Assembly: GCA_021821185.1 (NCBI GenBank)
Contig: JAKACU010000073.1
Span: 1-8,788 of the forward strand
Length of the DNA: 8,788 nt
Reading direction: 5' to 3'
Source: Bacillota bacterium
GTDB taxonomy: Bacteria > Bacillota > Bacilli > Alicyclobacillales > SLC66
Positions 6,856-8,788 of the stretch are shown piece after piece (position 1 is the stretch's first letter; each line of letters opens with the position of its first letter). The position numbers and the translations under genes are program-made. The notes under the pieces are model-generated. The model was not told the origin of the DNA. It was given only the letters and a program-made list of their open reading frames with translations, and made no database searches.

Positions 6856-6902
6856 TTTTGCGTCACAAAGCAGGTAGCTTCAACGAATTATAGGTAGAAA
6901 GG

Positions 6903-7673
6903 GTGGCTAAGTACGTGGTGCGATTGCCCTTTGTTCGCAAGCGTCCTCTCGACAAGGCACCAAGCGATGCGCTTGATGTACTTCTTGCTGATGCGAAAAA
7001 AGGCAATAAGGAAGCCCGCGAGACTCTTCTTCGCAGTTATCAGCCTTTCGTGGATCGCGTCGTAGCACAAGTGTGCGGTCGCGCCATTAGCCACACTGAA
7101 GATGAATTTCAAATTGCTTTTGTGGCGATGAATGACGCCATCGATCGCTATGAAGATGAGCGTGGAAGTTTTATCGGTTTTGCCGAAACGGTTATGCGTC
7201 GTAGGTTGATCGATCATTTCCGGGTTAATGAACGTCAAAAGGAACGCCCGTTTAGCGCCTTTGAGGTAGAAGATGAAGAAGGCAATCTTCAAAATACAGT
7301 CGATGTGGATGCGTCGATGGCGATCTACGAAGCTGATGAGTTAGTTAAAGCGCGCGCGGAAGAAATCGAACGATATAAAGAGGAATTATCGTTATATGGG
7401 GTGTCGTTTGACAGCCTTATGACCCTGAGTCCTAAACATCAAGATGCGCGCATGTCTGCCATTGCAGTAGCCAGAACACTTGCAAAAGACCCCTTACTGT
7501 CGCAAACATTTGTTTCGTCGCATGTTCTTCCTATGAAGCAGTTACAAAATAGAGTTATGGTTAGCCGAAAAACATTAGAACGCCAACGCCATTATATTGT
7601 CGCAGTCACTGTGTTGCTTTTAGGTGATTATGAATTGTTGCAAGGCTTTGTTCGAGAGGGGGACCAACGATGA
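6903..7673 (+). CDS. sigI: RNA polymerase sigma factor SigI
   Basis: SigI is an alternative sigma-70 family factor that in Bacilli and Clostridia responds to heat, envelope or extracellular polysaccharide signals and is held inactive by RsgI. The protein has 256 residues. Sigma region 2 is at about 42-107 (LLRSYQPFVDRVV, DEFQIAFVAMNDAIDRYE, FIGFAETVMRRRLIDHFR). After a charged linker comes the SigI-specific C-terminal part (YGVSFDSLMTLSPKHQDAR, then the HTH-like VSRKTLERQRHYIVA and LLLGDYELL). These blocks match Bacillus SigI closely. It lacks a normal sigma region 4, as is typical for the family. GTG at 6903 is preceded by AGGTAG at 5 nt; GTG at 6915 would use GGGTGG. The gene overlaps rsgI (ATGA) and follows ruvB by 47 bp with no terminator visible. 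SigI genes are usually autoregulated, but no clear SigI-type promoter is seen in the gap. Confidence 0.93.
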   Translation: MAKYVVRLPFVRKRPLDKAPSDALDVLLADAKKGNKEARETLLRSYQPFVDRVVAQVCGRAISHTEDEFQIAFVAMNDAIDRYEDERGSFIGFAETVMRRRLIDHFRVNERQKERPFSAFEVEDEEGNLQNTVDVDASMAIYEADELVKARAEEIERYKEELSLYGVSFDSLMTLSPKHQDARMSAIAVARTLAKDPLLSQTFVSSHVLPMKQLQNRVMVSRKTLERQRHYIVAVTVLLLGDYELLQGFVREGDQR

Positions 7674-8788
7674 ATCGCGGAGTTATCATGGAATTCATCG
7701 ATGAACACACGGCCGTTGCCCTCTCTCGAGATATGAACTTTGTGCACGTAACGCGTGTTAAAGGCATGTGTATCGGTGCTGAAGTGGATTTGCCCATGGA
7801 AAGCAACGCAATGGTGCGAACAGGAAAGCGCGCGTGGTCCACGATGCGTGTGGGTATATCAAGCTTGGCGGCGGTTATTGTCTTTTTCTTGGTGTGGATG
7901 TCTGTATGGCATGTGATACCTGCTGATGCCATGCCGTTTGCCTATGTCACCATGGATATTAATCCGAGTGTGCAATTTACGGTGAATCAGCATGATCGTG
8001 TCTTGTCCCTTGAGGCCCTTGATTCGGCTGCATCGCAAGTATCACGTTCTGTTCATGTTCAAGGTATGGAGCTGTCAAAAGCGATTGCTACGTACCTGCG
8101 CGCTGTACAACAGGCCGGGTTTATGGAGCGATCTTCAACGGTGATCGTGACTGCAGCAGGAGCTACTGCATCGTCGCAAACTACGGTACCTGCCTTGCTT
8201 AAAACCGTACAAGCTGATGTTTTACACTCGTTACCTAAAAAGGCGATGCGTGTGATTGCGATTGTCGTGCACAAGGATGTCATACAGGCGGCGCAACACT
8301 ATCATATATCAGCTGGACGTTTAGCACTTTACGTGGAAGCAAAGCGTCAAGGTGTTCATGTTAAATTCTCAGATCTGGTACTTGGCCATATGGACAAGGC
8401 GGTAGGTGGGGCGAAGCAATTCACTTCCTTGGTTCAAGCGTTGACGAAGGATCCCTCCCTGCAAAAAGATCTCGACTTTGTGGTGTCGCATACGCCGCGT
8501 ACAGCACATGTGCATACAAAAGTGGGTGATACTCACGTCGTGTCGCCAAGTGTGCCGAGCGCGCACCACACGATCAAGCACCACACGATCAAGCACCACA
8601 CGATCAAGCACCACACGATCAAGCACCACACGATCAAGCACCACACGATCAAGCACCACACGATCAAGCATCACACGATCAAGCACCACACGATCAAGCA
8701 CCACACGATCAAGCACCACACGATCAAGCACCACACGATCAAGCACCACACGATCAAGCACCACACGATCAAGCACCACACGATCAAG
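7670..8788 (+). CDS. rsgI: Anti-sigma-I factor RsgI, 3'-truncated by the window end, with HHTIK repeat tail
   Basis: This is a membrane anti-sigma factor that sequesters SigI and releases it after regulated proteolysis. The 373 codons in view have no stop. Order: cytoplasmic RsgI N-domain (about 1-50, MNRGVIMEFIDEHTAVAL, VKGMCIGAEV), one transmembrane helix (about 61-83), then an external domain beginning AYVTMDINPSVQFTVN, the conserved RsgI juxtamembrane domain. Its Asn98-Pro99 bond is the position of self-cleavage reported for RsgI proteins. A helical part follows (HISAGRLALYVEAKRQGV, to about 250), then a polar linker. From residue 299 the protein is pure HHTIK repeats. ATG overlaps the sigI stop, with GAGGGGGA upstream, so the two are translated together. 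The repeat tail is unlike the C-terminal domains I know in RsgI; the true C-terminus lies outside the window. Confidence 0.9.
   Translation, partial: MNRGVIMEFIDEHTAVALSRDMNFVHVTRVKGMCIGAEVDLPMESNAMVRTGKRAWSTMRVGISSLAAVIVFFLVWMSVWHVIPADAMPFAYVTMDINPSVQFTVNQHDRVLSLEALDSAASQVSRSVHVQGMELSKAIATYLRAVQQAGFMERSSTVIVTAAGATASSQTTVPALLKTVQADVLHSLPKKAMRVIAIVVHKDVIQAAQHYHISAGRLALYVEAKRQGVHVKFSDLVLGHMDKAVGGAKQFTSLVQALTKDPSLQKDLDFVVSHTPRTAHVHTKVGDTHVVSPSVPSAHHTIKHHTIKHHTIKHHTIKHHTIKHHTIKHHTIKHHTIKHHTIKHHTIKHHTIKHHTIKHHTIKHHTIKHHTIK
8564..8788 (+). repeat. 15-bp tandem repeat, at least 15 copies, encoding (HHTIK)n
   Basis: The unit CACCACACGATCAAG repeats head to tail with no interruption for 225 bp, up to the last base of the window. 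Fourteen copies are identical. The eighth (8669-8683) differs only by CAT for CAC, which is silent. The unit is a multiple of three, so copy-number change would lengthen or shorten the protein tail without a frameshift. All codons in the standard unit end in C or G, unlike the mixed usage of the rest of rsgI, and each unit contains one GATC. The array probably continues beyond the window. Confidence 0.98.

Noticed and set aside
6884..6887. SigI-type autoregulatory promoter before sigI
   Set aside because: The CGAA -10-like motif is present, but no ACCCCC-like -35 is found at the right distance.
8369..8779. Minus-strand open frame with (VLDRV)n repeats
   Set aside because: It is the complement of the HHTIK repeat; the repeat keeps any frame open. 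No ribosome site or family match is visible, and rsgI on the + strand explains the region.
8564..8788. CRISPR-like array
   Set aside because: The units are contiguous 15-bp direct repeats with no spacers, and they are in frame with rsgI.

Overview
The window looks like chromosomal DNA of a spore-forming Firmicute. All ten genes I can support lie on the + strand. Three lines point to this host: a SafA-like double-LysM spore morphogenetic protein, a CotS/YsxE-like coat-associated phosphotransferase, and a SigI-RsgI sigma/anti-sigma pair, which is characteristic of Bacilli and some Clostridia. The order safA ... yebC ... ruvA-ruvB resembles the nadA-safA-...-yrbC-...-ruvAB neighbourhood of Bacillus. 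RuvC is encoded here, however, whereas Bacillus and its close relatives use RecU. Mixed base composition and many GTG/TTG starts would suit an Alicyclobacillaceae-type organism. That placement is an inference.

Layout. Positions 1-162 hold a perfect 10-bp stem-loop with a C7 loop and a promoter candidate leading into safA (163-1065). A 14-bp perfect stem-loop (1097-1139) separates safA from the phosphotransferase gene (1165-2130). Next come two overlapping genes that together make a split glutamine-dependent NAD+ synthetase: a nitrilase-fold glutaminase (2177-3028) and NadE (3028-3867). The yebC gene (3880-4629) follows 12 bp later. It leads into ruvC (TTG start at 4679), ruvA (ATGA overlap with ruvC) and ruvB (5854-6855), which form the Holliday-junction resolvasome. 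After a 47-bp gap with no visible terminator come sigI (6903-7673) and rsgI (from 7670, ATGA overlap). The rsgI gene runs off the window end inside a 15-bp tandem repeat.

How the genes work together. The first two genes probably act in the spore coat. The next two convert deamido-NAD to NAD, with glutamine-derived ammonia passing from one subunit to the other. YebC is a translation/regulatory factor. RuvABC migrates and resolves Holliday junctions. SigI is a membrane-signalled sigma factor held by RsgI, which has a cytoplasmic SigI-binding domain, one transmembrane helix and an external autoproteolytic-type domain with an Asn-Pro site. The most unusual item is the outer end of RsgI: at least 15 uninterrupted copies of His-His-Thr-Ile-Lys. 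Such a strongly basic, histidine-dense tail could act as a pH-, metal- or envelope-responsive sensor.
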